Source: an uncultured Dysosmobacter sp.
GTDB taxonomy: Bacteria; Bacillota; Clostridia; Oscillospirales; Oscillospiraceae
Direction: 5' to 3'
Assembly (NCBI GenBank): GCA_934504065.1
Contig: CAKSVQ010000059.1
Span: 1 to 12,458 of the forward strand
DNA length: 12,458 nucleotides
The position numbers and the translations under genes were made by a program. The notes beneath the pieces are model-generated. The model saw only the letters and a list, made by a program, of their open reading frames with translations, searched no databases and was not told where the DNA came from. This document shows, one piece after another, positions 1 through 5,277 of this stretch; position 1 is the stretch's first letter, and every line of letters begins with the position of its first letter.

Positions 1-812
1 GCTATACACCGTATGGAATATCTACCAATTTGGAATCGCTGGAACGATTCAGTATGCCGCTGGATTTCTGTGGGCACCTTTATTTCTATTTCAGCTGTGC
101 GGCTGGACAGGAGGAAACCATCCGCAGCTATTTAGGCGTACCGCCGAATTTGGATGACCGCCACTTGCTTTTCCGGGGCTACCCACCGCTGGATGCACTG
201 CGTGAGGTCCCATGGGAACGCGGGGAGACATCAACATTTACGATTCTCTGGCTGCCCCGCTGGAACACACGGGAGGGTATTTGCAGCTTCTTCGAGTATA
301 AGGATGTTCTTGCGGAGTATGCCATCCGGCACACGGAATGCCGCCTGATTTTCCGGCCGCATCCTCTGTGCTTTTCGGACTTCCTCGCAACCGGGGAGAT
401 GACCAATGAGGAACTCGCGGCGCTCCGCAGGCAGTATGAAGAGGAACCGTCACTCTGTCTGGATGAGGATAGTTTTTATATTCCGTCTTTTCAGGCGTCA
501 GATGTTCTGGTGGCCGACCCGACCTCGCTGATCGGGGAATATCTTCTGACAGGGCGGCCAGTCATTTTCTGTCGGAAGAGCGGAAAGCTTTCGCCGCTCT
601 TTGAGCAGCTGCTGACGGGGCTTTATGTGGTGGAAACACAGCAGGAACTGCTTGCGGTGTTGGATCAGCTGCGGCAGGGAAATGACCCCTTGCGGAAGAA
701 GCGGCACTCACTGGTGAAGCAGTATCTCAACTCCGGCGATATGACCGCCGGGGAGCAGATCAGCAAAGAACTGGAACGGGACCACTTGCATGATTCTCTG
801 TCCTATGTGTAA
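1..812 (+). CDS. CDP-glycerol glycerophosphotransferase-like protein, 3' part
   Basis: The frame is open to the left edge (residues YTPYGIS lie before the first TTG at 30), so this is the C-terminal part of a longer gene and its start is outside the window. Visible landmarks match the GT-B-fold TagB/TagF/SpsB family, which transfers glycerol-phosphate (or a related unit) from a CDP-activated donor onto wall or capsule polymers at the cytoplasmic face. There is an ILWLPRW strand where the family has its mid-protein 'ILYAPT' strand. RPHP follows, then SDVLVADPTSLIGEYLLTGRPVIF, equivalent to the family's sD.l..D.sS...e...l.kPvif donor-binding block. About 270 residues remain, roughly the C-terminal catalytic half. 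No membrane segment is seen. The gene is followed after 30-60 nt by two hairpins, so it is the last gene of its transcript. A related polysaccharide-type GT-B enzyme is possible; the substrate is not determined. Confidence 0.72.
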   Translation, partial: YTPYGISTNLESLERFSMPLDFCGHLYFYFSCAAGQEETIRSYLGVPPNLDDRHLLFRGYPPLDALREVPWERGETSTFTILWLPRWNTREGICSFFEYKDVLAEYAIRHTECRLIFRPHPLCFSDFLATGEMTNEELAALRRQYEEEPSLCLDEDSFYIPSFQASDVLVADPTSLIGEYLLTGRPVIFCRKSGKLSPLFEQLLTGLYVVETQQELLAVLDQLRQGNDPLRKKRHSLVKQYLNSGDMTAGEQISKELERDHLHDSLSYV

Positions 813-843
813 AATATATTGCTTATATGCTTGATAAAAATTC

Positions 844-866
844 CCCCGTTTCTTTACGAAACGGGG
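844..866 (+). repeat. 9-bp inverted repeat before the terminator
   Basis: CCCCGTTTC and GAAACGGGG pair perfectly around a 5-nt loop (TTTAC), 31 nt after the stop codon of the transferase. It lacks a following T-tract, so it probably strengthens the terminator just downstream or protects the mRNA 3' end. Confidence 0.6.
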
Positions 867-877
867 ACAGGCTGTCG

Positions 878-905
878 AAAAAGCCCGGCGAAAGCCGGGC
901 TTTTT
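878..905 (+). terminator. Rho-independent terminator of the transferase gene
   Basis: AAAAAGCCCGGC, a GAAA tetraloop, then GCCGGGCTTTTT form a perfect GC-rich hairpin ending in a T-run. The A-tract on the left arm could make it work on both strands, but no minus-strand gene ends here, so it most likely closes the plus-strand transferase transcript. Confidence 0.9.
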
Positions 906-1333
906 CTCGATTAGGGAGAAGTAAGCCTGAATGTAGCTTACCACTGATTTTTGGAATACACGCTGTAGAAGAAAGCACCAAATTTTTCTGCGGTAAGCGA
1001 TTATTTTCGGCATCGCTTTACCGAGGAGACAGCATTTACGTGGATATGTTCCGTTGTACGGGGAAGGGAGAAAAGGAACTTGTTAGGGCCGCATAACACG
1101 TGAGCTTGTACTTGCCAGACACGCACGGAGATATCCAAAAGACAGGCTTGTGGGGGAAAGATTTTCTTCATTTTCCCTTCCAAAACAGCAATCACAAGCA
1201 CACGATTCCTCCTAAAAACGCTGACACTCTATTGCTGTATGAAGTATGACGAGCGATGGGTTCCGCGTATTTTCTTTGTGAATCTGGTACAGCTACGGGG
1301 CCTTATGGAGAAAGAAAGTAAAGGCAATTTGCA
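906..1333. other. Non-coding or eroded stretch
   Basis: No convincing gene is seen. Short frames have no credible family features or ribosome binding site. Two small hairpins are present: GTAAGC/GCTTAC at 921-941, and CGGTAAGCGAT/ATCGCTTTACCG at 991-1023 with one bulged base. Composition is AT-richer than the genes at 5.3-12 kb. It may hold the promoter of the decayed gene that follows, but I see no clear -35/-10 pair. Confidence 0.5.
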
Positions 1334-2232
1334 ATGGAAAAATTGCCGTGCCACGACAAAATTGTTTATGAAATGCAGCGGTCCATTCAAATATTTGGGC
1401 GGCTGACTGTGCAGCCAATTATGAAAAAATGTTCCCAACTCGCAGAAGAAAACGGGTGTAGTTTTGATCTGGAGTATTTCAATTTCATCTGTTTTTAGAA
1501 ATGGAACCATCGATTATTTGATTCCGGTTGTTCGTGATGGCGTGTCAGAAATTCGGGCCGCAAAGGACCTGAAACGAGATGCGGCGTCCATGCGCAACGG
1601 TTATTCAGACACATCCGTGCTTGAAAAATTTATCTTTATTTGCCTCATACGCTTTTCAAAAAGACACTGCAAAGAAAGCATTGCAAGAGGAAATTCCCGT
1701 TGCGCATGGCACTTATGAAAGCGGATATATGCCGAAATTGTTCCTTAAAAAACTGTGACAGAAGCAAAAAATAAACACAGAATATGAAGCAGCCGCGCAG
1801 CTTAAATTCGCTGAAAGCAGCGACGAAAATTATCTGGGGTGGCAGTAGTTGAGAAAATTTTTGCGGCTGTTGAACTTGAAATCCAAGTGCGGGGTCTCTC
1901 ACTTATCAAACTTATCAAAGAAATTTGCTGTGGAAACCGGACGAAAAATCATGAACGTAATTTCATCTGATGATATCAAAATGAGCGATGTACATATGAT
2001 CTTCGTATCGTATTTTGAAAAACCGGACTGCATTCATCGCGCTGTTTTGATTATGATAGCTTGGATGTTAAAGCAACCCCTGATGTAATTATCCCACTTC
2101 TTTGCATCGATGATACGGCCAGATGTTGTGATGATTATACCTCTCGCGAGATGACATTCGCGAGTATTCGGAGCTGTTTATTATCAGCAAATCGGACTGA
2201 AAAGTGTGGGCGGAGAGCAATTCGCATCTTGA
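1334..2232 (+). pseudogene. Multiply frameshifted gene of unknown family
   Basis: I do not recognise the family. Protein-like segments follow one another in order but in different frames. MEKLPCHDKIVYEM starts at ATG 1334 (AAAGG lies 9-10 nt upstream) and stops at TAG 1498. RNGTIDYLIPVVRDG...TSVLEK is in the next frame (about 1497-1627), and LSLFASYAFQKDTAKKAL...KLFLKKL is in a third, ending at TGA 1756-1758. After that stop the same frame continues as QKQKINTEYEAAAQLKFAES to TAG 1846-1848. VEKIFAAVELEIQVRGLSLI (from about 1847) and SSDDIKMSDVH follow. Further on come YDLRIVF, FDYDSLDVKATPDVIIPL, RPDVVMIIPLAR and YYQQIGLKSVGGEQFAS, with a stop at 2230-2232, nine bases before a terminator. Together they suggest an ancestral soluble protein of about 300 residues broken by at least six frameshifts or nonsense changes. 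It is very unlikely to be functional. Confidence 0.6.
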
Positions 2233-2240
2233 TTTTACCC

Positions 2241-2267
2241 GGGCAATTCTCTGAATTGCCCTTATTT
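2241..2267 (+). terminator. Rho-independent terminator after the decayed gene
   Basis: GGGCAATTC, a TCT loop and GAATTGCCC form a perfect 9-bp hairpin followed by TTATTTTT. It lies directly behind the inferred stop of the decayed gene (2232), which supports that the broken segments once formed one transcription unit. Confidence 0.75.
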
Positions 2268-2598
2268 TTAAACGGAGATCAGAGAGCCAAATTGCCTCTA
2301 AAAGAACCGAAAAATTAACACGGAAAAAGTGTTAATTTTTCGGTTGTTTCAGGGGTAAAAAAGTTAACACTTTCTCAAATGCTGAAACCGTTGAAATTTC
2401 GGGGTTTTCAGCCGATTTGGTCGAGTTATTTCCGAAAGGGTGAAAGAGTCGTGTCGGAAAAAAGACCCAAAAATCTGAAATTTACGACAAGGGTACATGG
2501 GTTTGAATGTTGGCTGTTTGTGCCATAAGAATGTTACGTTTGATATTTACATGGGAAGAGAAACTCTGCCCGTGTGTTCGTGACAAAAAAGCGGTAGG
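2268..2598. other. AT-rich intergenic stretch without a gene
   Basis: No coding segment is supported. It contains the 17-bp inverted repeat at 2305-2345, a second imperfect hairpin (GCTGAAACC at about 2380 against GGTTTTCAGC at about 2412), and the left half of the terminator that the IS element has split. Confidence 0.55.
2305..2345. repeat. Perfect 17-bp AT-rich inverted repeat
   Basis: AACCGAAAAATTAACAC (2305-2321) and GTGTTAATTTTTCGGTT (2329-2345) are exact reverse complements around a 7-nt loop (GGAAAAA). Its position after the 2241-2267 terminator makes a simple second terminator possible, but there is no T-tract beyond the stem. It could also be an extruding palindrome or a remnant of a small mobile element. 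Confidence 0.7.
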
Positions 2599-2601
2599 TT
2601 T
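2585..2601 (-). terminator. Distal half of the relE terminator, separated by the IS
   Basis: AAAAAAGCGGTAGGTTT on the plus strand is the distal arm plus T-tract (minus-strand reading) of the hairpin whose proximal arm lies at 3441-3465. The two halves are now 839 bp apart. With the IS and one TTT copy removed, the minus strand reads AAAAAGCGGTAGGTTTC, loop TTCG, GAAACCTACCGCTTTTT: a 17-bp stem with a cUUCGg loop and a T-run. Confidence 0.8.
2599..2601. repeat. Left 3-bp target-site duplication (TTT)
   Basis: TTT lies immediately before the left IS end (TGATATG...), and TTT (3441-3443) lies immediately after the right end. Three-base duplications are usual for the IS3 family. Because the repeat is low complexity, this is supported mainly by the exact hairpin it restores. 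Confidence 0.65.
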
Positions 2602-2627
2602 TGATATGTACCCGGTTTTCTGGACAC
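2602..2627. repeat. Left terminal inverted repeat of the IS
   Basis: TGATATGTACCCGGTTTTCTG is shared exactly with the reverse complement of the right end. After one mismatch (G against A) pairing continues through ACAC. The TG...CA termini are typical of the IS3 family. Confidence 0.85.
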
Positions 2628-2645
2628 CCAGTATTGGGTATTTTT

Positions 2646-2870
2646 GTGCGCTATATTTACGAGTACAAAAAGAAGTGTGTTGAATTGTACCGACAAGGGA
2701 AATGGGCAGAAATACCAGACGGAGTAAAGAAAAGGCGATTTCACGATACGATTCGGATGTGGGTTTGTATAGAAGATGCCTGTGGGCTAGAAGCACTACA
2801 CCACAAAAATCAGAACAAGGTATGGACGGCAGAAGAAAAATATGAGCTGATACTATTACGAACTCAGTAA
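2646..2870 (+). pseudogene. IS3-family transposase OrfA, truncated
   Basis: The chosen GTG at 2646 gives VRYIYEYKKKCVELYRQGKW, the usual N-terminus of this OrfA type. The upstream TTG at 2601 would start inside the terminal repeat and is unlikely. About 74 codons remain. The first helix-turn-helix region (YKKKCVELY...FHDTIRMWV) and the VWTAEEKYELI start of the second part are visible. OrfA of this group normally runs to about 170 residues and carries a second helix-turn-helix and a leucine zipper. Here the frame hits TAA at 2868-2870 just after a deletion junction near 2850, so DNA end recognition is likely lost. Confidence 0.75.
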
Positions 2871-3396
2871 AACGGATAGAGTCAAAGAACGAAACGCCGA
2901 GTTATCGTCTGAAATTGCCGCCATCTTCAATGAGAACAGGAAAAGATACGGCGTAAGGTGGGTGCTCCATGAGCTTGTGAACCGTGGCTTTCGGGTGAAT
3001 CACAAACGCGCCCAGCGGATTATGCACCAGCTTGCACAGTTTGGCAAATGTCCCAAGGAAAAGTATCATTCCTACAAAAGCGATGTCGGGAAAGTTGCTG
3101 ACGACATTATCAATCGAGATTTTAGTACCGAGAAGCCGCTGCAAAAGTGGACAACGGACGTATCGCAGTTTAATTTTTCTTGGGACAAATGCTATGACAA
3201 CTGTATTATGGATGCTTTCTTCGGCAGGCTGAAAAACGAAATGTTCTATGGATTTGAGAAGGAGTATCCGTCCTTCGAATCTTTTTCCAAAGCTATCGAT
3301 GAGTATATCGACGATTACAATAACAGCAGAATCCGATCTAAAACAAAATGGATGCCTCCCTCCAAGTTCAGGGAGGCATCCATGATGGAAGCCTAA
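2851..3396 (+). pseudogene. IS3-family transposase OrfB, core deleted
   Basis: The open frame begins at the deletion junction with YYYELSKTDRVKERNAELSS, internal OrfB sequence that normally follows about 20-30 residues, so no native start is present. The HTH_21-like block (RYGVRWVLHELVNRGFRVNHKRAQRIM) and the first catalytic aspartate (KWTTDVSQFNF) follow. The frame then jumps straight to DKCYDNCIMDAFFGRLKNEM, which normally lies about 100 residues further on and carries the catalytic glutamate region. The second aspartate (in the usual HSDQG motif) is missing, so the DDE triad cannot form. The join falls at a KCY/NCY resemblance, which suggests deletion between short direct repeats. The C-terminus, up to REASMMEA, is intact. 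Confidence 0.85.
3350..3381. repeat. 12-bp inverted repeat inside the end of orfB
   Basis: GGATGCCTCCCT (3350-3361) and AGGGAGGCATCC (3370-3381) are perfect reverse complements around an 8-nt loop, lying within the last codons of OrfB. It has no T-tract. It may act as an mRNA stem-loop near the right end of the IS. Confidence 0.75.
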
Positions 3397-3414
3397 TGAT
3401 TCGATTTTAGTCCA

Positions 3415-3440
3415 GTGTTCAGAAAACCGGGTACATATCA
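3415..3440. repeat. Right terminal inverted repeat of the IS
   Basis: It ends ...CGGGTACATATCA, the exact reverse complement of the first 21 bases of the left end, then one mismatch and a few further matches. TTT (3441-3443) follows as the right copy of the target duplication. Confidence 0.85.
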
Positions 3441-3465
3441 TTTCCGAAGAAACCTACCGCTTTTT
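3441..3465 (-). terminator. Proximal half of the relE terminator
   Basis: Read on the minus strand it is AAAAAGCGGTAGGTTTC followed by TTCGG, starting at the stop codon of the toxin gene (TAA at 3464-3466). Its pairing partner and T-tract were moved to 2585-2601 by the IS insertion, so the hairpin can no longer form locally. Confidence 0.8.
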
Positions 3466-3807
3466 AATTTTCTTCAGTTGTTTCTTCGCATAGCAGATTC
3501 TTGAATAGGACGTTCATGTAATTGCTGCGGCCGTACAGAACACAGTCAATGTAGACGTCATTGCCTTGCACACAGTAAGACACCATATAATTGCCGCTGA
3601 CAAGAAAACGATAGTCTGTTCCCACATCTGCAAAGAGGATAATGGGGTTCCTATCTCGGCAAAGTTTTTCGGCTGGTCAACCGCATCCATAATGCGATTG
3701 GTCACGCGCTCCGCAGCGGAACGGTTTTGAAGTTCCAATATAATGTAGTCCCAAATATCATCCAAATCATGACGGGACTCTGGCGAATAATGAATTTTAT
3801 TCTTCAT
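3464..3807 (-). pseudogene. relE: RelE/ParE-family toxin, frameshifted
   Basis: ATG at 3805-3807 starts MKNKIHYSPESRHDLDDIWD, the standard N-terminus of RelE/ParE-fold toxins (ribosome-dependent mRNA interferases or gyrase inhibitors). The original frame stays familiar to about FAEIGTPLSS, then becomes meaningless and stops at 3514. One frame over, the sequence continues the family: DVGTDYRFLVSGNYMV, QGNDVYIDCVLYGRSNYMNV and a tail to TAA at 3464. One base appears lost around 3631-3637 (TCTTTGCAG, where a codon such as ATT is expected). The intact protein would be about 115 residues, normal for the family. The start overlaps the upstream antitoxin end by 11 bp, the usual antitoxin-toxin coupling. 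The product is probably inactive; a sequencing error at that base is the alternative. Confidence 0.8.
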
Positions 3808-3958
3808 TCGCTCTTGCGCGGAAGTGTGCCCTCATATCGTCCGGCGTCAGCCAGCCTTCTGTTTCGCCGGAGTGATGGCCCTTTGCAAGTTCATTCATCA
3901 GGCGGATGGTTGCCTGTGTTTTCTCATGATCTTGCATATCTACGATGGCGTACCGCTA
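3797..3958 (-). pseudogene. RelB/Phd-type antitoxin remnant
   Basis: The minus-strand frame ending at TAA 3797-3799 reads RYAIVDMQDHEKTQATIRLM, then NELAKG, then GWLTPDDMRAHFRARANEE. This is the typical C-terminal half of antitoxins paired with this kind of RelE: the binding and neutralising segment ending in an acidic or charged tail. Upstream in frame there is a TAG at 3956-3958. An in-frame ATG at 3935-3937 would give only 46 residues with no DNA-binding part. A neighbouring frame (YTGSRISVNSG, about 3960-4000) looks like the preceding part of an antitoxin (GSPVFLTVNG-like), so another frameshift around 3955-3965 is likely. The gene would normally repress its own promoter and neutralise the toxin. 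Both partners are damaged. Confidence 0.6.
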
Positions 3959-4061
3959 TTTACAGAAATGCGGCTGCCTGTGTATTTAGAATATAGAATA
4001 AATGTCTCTTGTCGGCTGCCAGCAAACGGTTGAGTATCTGCGTTTTCTGGAATCCTAATAA

Positions 4062-4092
4062 TTGCGACCTCCAATCTGGTCGGAGGTCGCAA
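4062..4092 (-). terminator. Hairpin after the minus-strand antitoxin gene
   Basis: TTGCGACCTCC and GGAGGTCGCAA form a perfect 11-bp stem around a 9-nt loop. In the minus direction it is followed by TTATTAGG, moderately T-rich, and it lies about 30 nt after the stop of the 4123-4455 gene. The plus direction has no T-tract. Confidence 0.65.
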
Positions 4093-4122
4093 CCAATGTA
4101 AATGAATCTTTTTGATCAATCA

Positions 4123-4455
4123 TCAGAGGATCTCGTCTCCTACTGAGCCGTCCCAGTCGATCTCTTCTTCGTTGCATGGTTCGATTTCGTCAATAGGCTT
4201 TCCGTAGTAAGCTTCGAGCCGTTCGGTGATTGTTTTGTGCCTGAATTCAGGGATTGCTCGTTTGATCATAGAGCCGTTTTCATCATACGCTTCAACATCT
4301 GCTGAAGCATTCTCTGTAATGATGTCATCAAGACAGGCATCAAGCTCGTCAATGGTACACCCGGTGTGGCCTTGTAGACGGTCTTCTTCAACGGCAAGAA
4401 GTTCCTCCCTGAGCTTCAGCATTTTTTTGCGGCGATCATAGGTTTCAATATCCAT
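4123..4455 (-). CDS. Probable antitoxin, Phd/YefM C-terminal part joined to a PemI/MazE-like tail
   Basis: ATG at 4453-4455 gives 110 residues. Residues 1-50 (MDIETYDRRKKMLKLREELL, AVEEDRLQG, then a charged helix) resemble the C-terminal half of Phd/YefM antitoxins, where VVMDIETY normally lies mid-protein. Residues 55-110 (YDENGSMIKRAIPEFRHKTI, TERLEAYYGKP, EEIDWDGSVGDEIL) resemble short PemI/MazE-like antitoxins that end in DW-x(4)-G-x-EIW. The frame stays open upstream through FFTHGKEKFGAEKTADVV back to the TAA at 4600-4602, without a good start codon, so the Phd DNA-binding N-terminus is missing or altered. The best reading is a deletion fusion of two neighbouring antitoxin genes. A naturally fused antitoxin is possible. 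No toxin follows directly. Both family calls are by resemblance. Confidence 0.5.
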   Translation of the reverse strand: MDIETYDRRKKMLKLREELLAVEEDRLQGHTGCTIDELDACLDDIITENASADVEAYDENGSMIKRAIPEFRHKTITERLEAYYGKPIDEIEPCNEEEIDWDGSVGDEIL

Positions 4456-4599
4456 AACAACATCAGCGGTTTTCTCCGCACCAAACTTTTCTTTCCCATG
4501 CGTAAAGAACTGAGAGGGAATTTTCCGTCTTTCGTTTTCCTTTAGCTCTATATCCGATATTTGATCTGAGGCGGGATTTTGCCTGTAAACGATGCCATA
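4456..4599 (-). pseudogene. Possible 5' remnant of the antitoxin gene
   Basis: In the minus direction, ATG starting near 4595 gives MASFTGKIPPQIKYRI and then a stop. One frame over, DIELKENERRKIPSQFF runs directly into the downstream antitoxin frame (TADVVMDIETY). This fits a once-longer antitoxin whose N-terminal part was separated by a frameshift near 4550-4560. The N-terminal sequence is not a clear match to the Phd fold, so identity is weak. Confidence 0.3.
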
Positions 4600-4788
4600 T
4601 TATTTTTGCTCGTCCCGGGCCATGGCTTCGTCCACGGCGCGATTGAGAAAGGCGGTAACGGATTCGTTGTGAGCCTTGGCGAAAGCATCGATCAGTGCCT
4701 TTTTCTCTGGAGTAACACGGAAACGGACTTCAATAAACTTGGCCCTCCATTTATCATTTGCTCTTTTCTGAGCTTCAGATGTCGCCAT
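4600..4788 (-). CDS. Ribbon-helix-helix (Arc-like) DNA-binding protein
   Basis: ATG at 4786-4788 with GGAAG 8-12 nt upstream gives 62 residues. The sequence shows the ribbon-helix-helix plan: a basic N-terminus (SEAQKRANDKWRAKF), a strand IEVRFRVT, a helix PEKKALIDAFAKAHN, a turn ES, and a second helix VTAFLNRAVDEAMARDEQ. Such proteins dimerise, insert a two-stranded ribbon into the major groove and usually repress their own promoter, commonly as the antitoxin or regulator of small toxin modules and mobile elements. The promoter upstream carries two near-identical CG-rich palindromes that suit a dimeric repressor. It is the intact first gene of the minus-strand cluster. A toxin partner is not evident next to it; it may act alone or with the antitoxin-like gene downstream. 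Confidence 0.75.
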   Translation of the reverse strand: MATSEAQKRANDKWRAKFIEVRFRVTPEKKALIDAFAKAHNESVTAFLNRAVDEAMARDEQK

Positions 4789-4846
4789 TTCTTCACTTCC
4801 TTCAGCTGCTCTATAAAAATCCGATAGTTGAATTGTGCAAAAGCAA

Positions 4847-4862
4847 TATACGCGCGCGTATA
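4847..4862. promoter_or_regulatory. Palindromic operator candidate 1
   Basis: TATACGCGCGCGTATA is a perfect 16-bp palindrome lying between the promoter and the start codon of the ribbon-helix-helix gene. It shares the 14-bp core ATACGCGCGCGTAT with site 2; the two centres are 39 bp apart. Confidence 0.65.
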
Positions 4863-4886
4863 ATTTTGGATATGTTCAACATTGAA

Positions 4887-4908
4887 ATACGCGCGCGTAT
4901 ATATTATA
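4887..4908 (-). promoter_or_regulatory. -10 box and operator candidate 2 of the ribbon-helix-helix gene
   Basis: On the minus strand a perfect TATAAT (4903-4908) is followed two bases later by the palindrome ATACGCGCGCGTAT (4887-4900), so the palindrome covers the expected transcription start. A -35 is weak: TTGCTT at 4923-4928 is only 14 bp away. A repressor bound here would block polymerase, which fits autoregulation by the gene product. Confidence 0.6.
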
Positions 4909-4933
4909 CTATCACTATAACAAAGCAACGGCA

Positions 4934-4974
4934 GTGACAGAGTGTTACCAGCACTCTGTCACCTGCGCAGGTGA
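4934..4974. repeat. Two overlapping perfect palindromes
   Basis: GTGACAGAGTG (4934-4944) pairs with CACTCTGTCAC (4952-4962) around 7 nt. TCACCTGCGCAGGTGA (4959-4974) is a perfect 16-bp palindrome that shares the TCAC of the first. The two folds are mutually exclusive. No T-tract follows on either strand, so a protein-binding site or processing site is more likely than a terminator. Confidence 0.7.
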
Positions 4975-5107
4975 TACCCCACCTACACAACGGCTGATGC
5001 CGCACCGTCGGGATTAGTATACCCTGTCTGTCTCCTTTTGACAAGATAGGGTTGCTATAAAAACTTCCGGCGGTGCCGCAGGCAGCGTCTCTCCGCTCTT
5101 TGAACGG

Positions 5108-5140
5108 CAGCGTGTAGGCAAAAAGCCTGCACGCTGTTTT
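5108..5140 (+). terminator. Terminator-like hairpin with T-tail
   Basis: CAGCGTGTAGGC and GCCTGCACGCTG pair over 12 bp (one G-T wobble) around an AAAAA loop, followed by TTTT. No plus-strand gene ends just before it, so it may be a leader attenuator for the ATPase unit or the relic of a lost gene. Confidence 0.45.
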
Positions 5141-5277
5141 GCGTTCCAAAGGGAAGGAGGGAGGCCCTGTGAAAAGGAATCTCCGCACTCTGCCTTGTAC
5201 GCACTCCATATAGCCGGACTTTCCCGGTGATGCCGGGAAGACGAAAAAATAGGATTTGAATACAAGGAGAATGCACG

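Larger units (their letters stand above)
2602..3440 (+). mobile_element. IS3-family (IS150-like) element, internally deleted
   Basis: The element is 839 bp long, bounded by terminal inverted repeats starting TGATATGTACCCGG and by TTT direct repeats. It encodes remnants of both IS3-family transposase frames: an OrfA with a helix-turn-helix and an OrfB with the rve/DDE integrase. Full-length relatives should be about 1.4-1.6 kb. Here one deletion near 2850 joins the middle of OrfA to the start of OrfB, and a second near 3180-3200 removes the middle of the catalytic core. The element cannot make its own transposase but keeps both ends, so it could be moved in trans. It sits exactly in the loop of a terminator hairpin. 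Group assignment (IS150 type) is by resemblance only. Confidence 0.88.
4909..5277. other. Non-coding junction upstream of the ATPase gene
   Basis: About 370 bp with no supported gene. It holds the upstream part of the minus-strand promoter, the overlapping palindromes at 4934-4974, a terminator-like hairpin at 5108-5140, and a small hairpin TTCCCGG/CCGGGAA at 5221-5239 shortly before the ATPase start. A TTGACA at 5038 has TATAAA only 12 bp away, too close for a standard promoter, so the ATPase promoter is unresolved. Confidence 0.5.

Noticed and set aside
5038..5061. TTGACA followed by TATAAA as promoter of the ATPase gene
   Set aside because: The spacer is only 12 bp, far from the usual 16-18, and no better -10 lies at the right distance.
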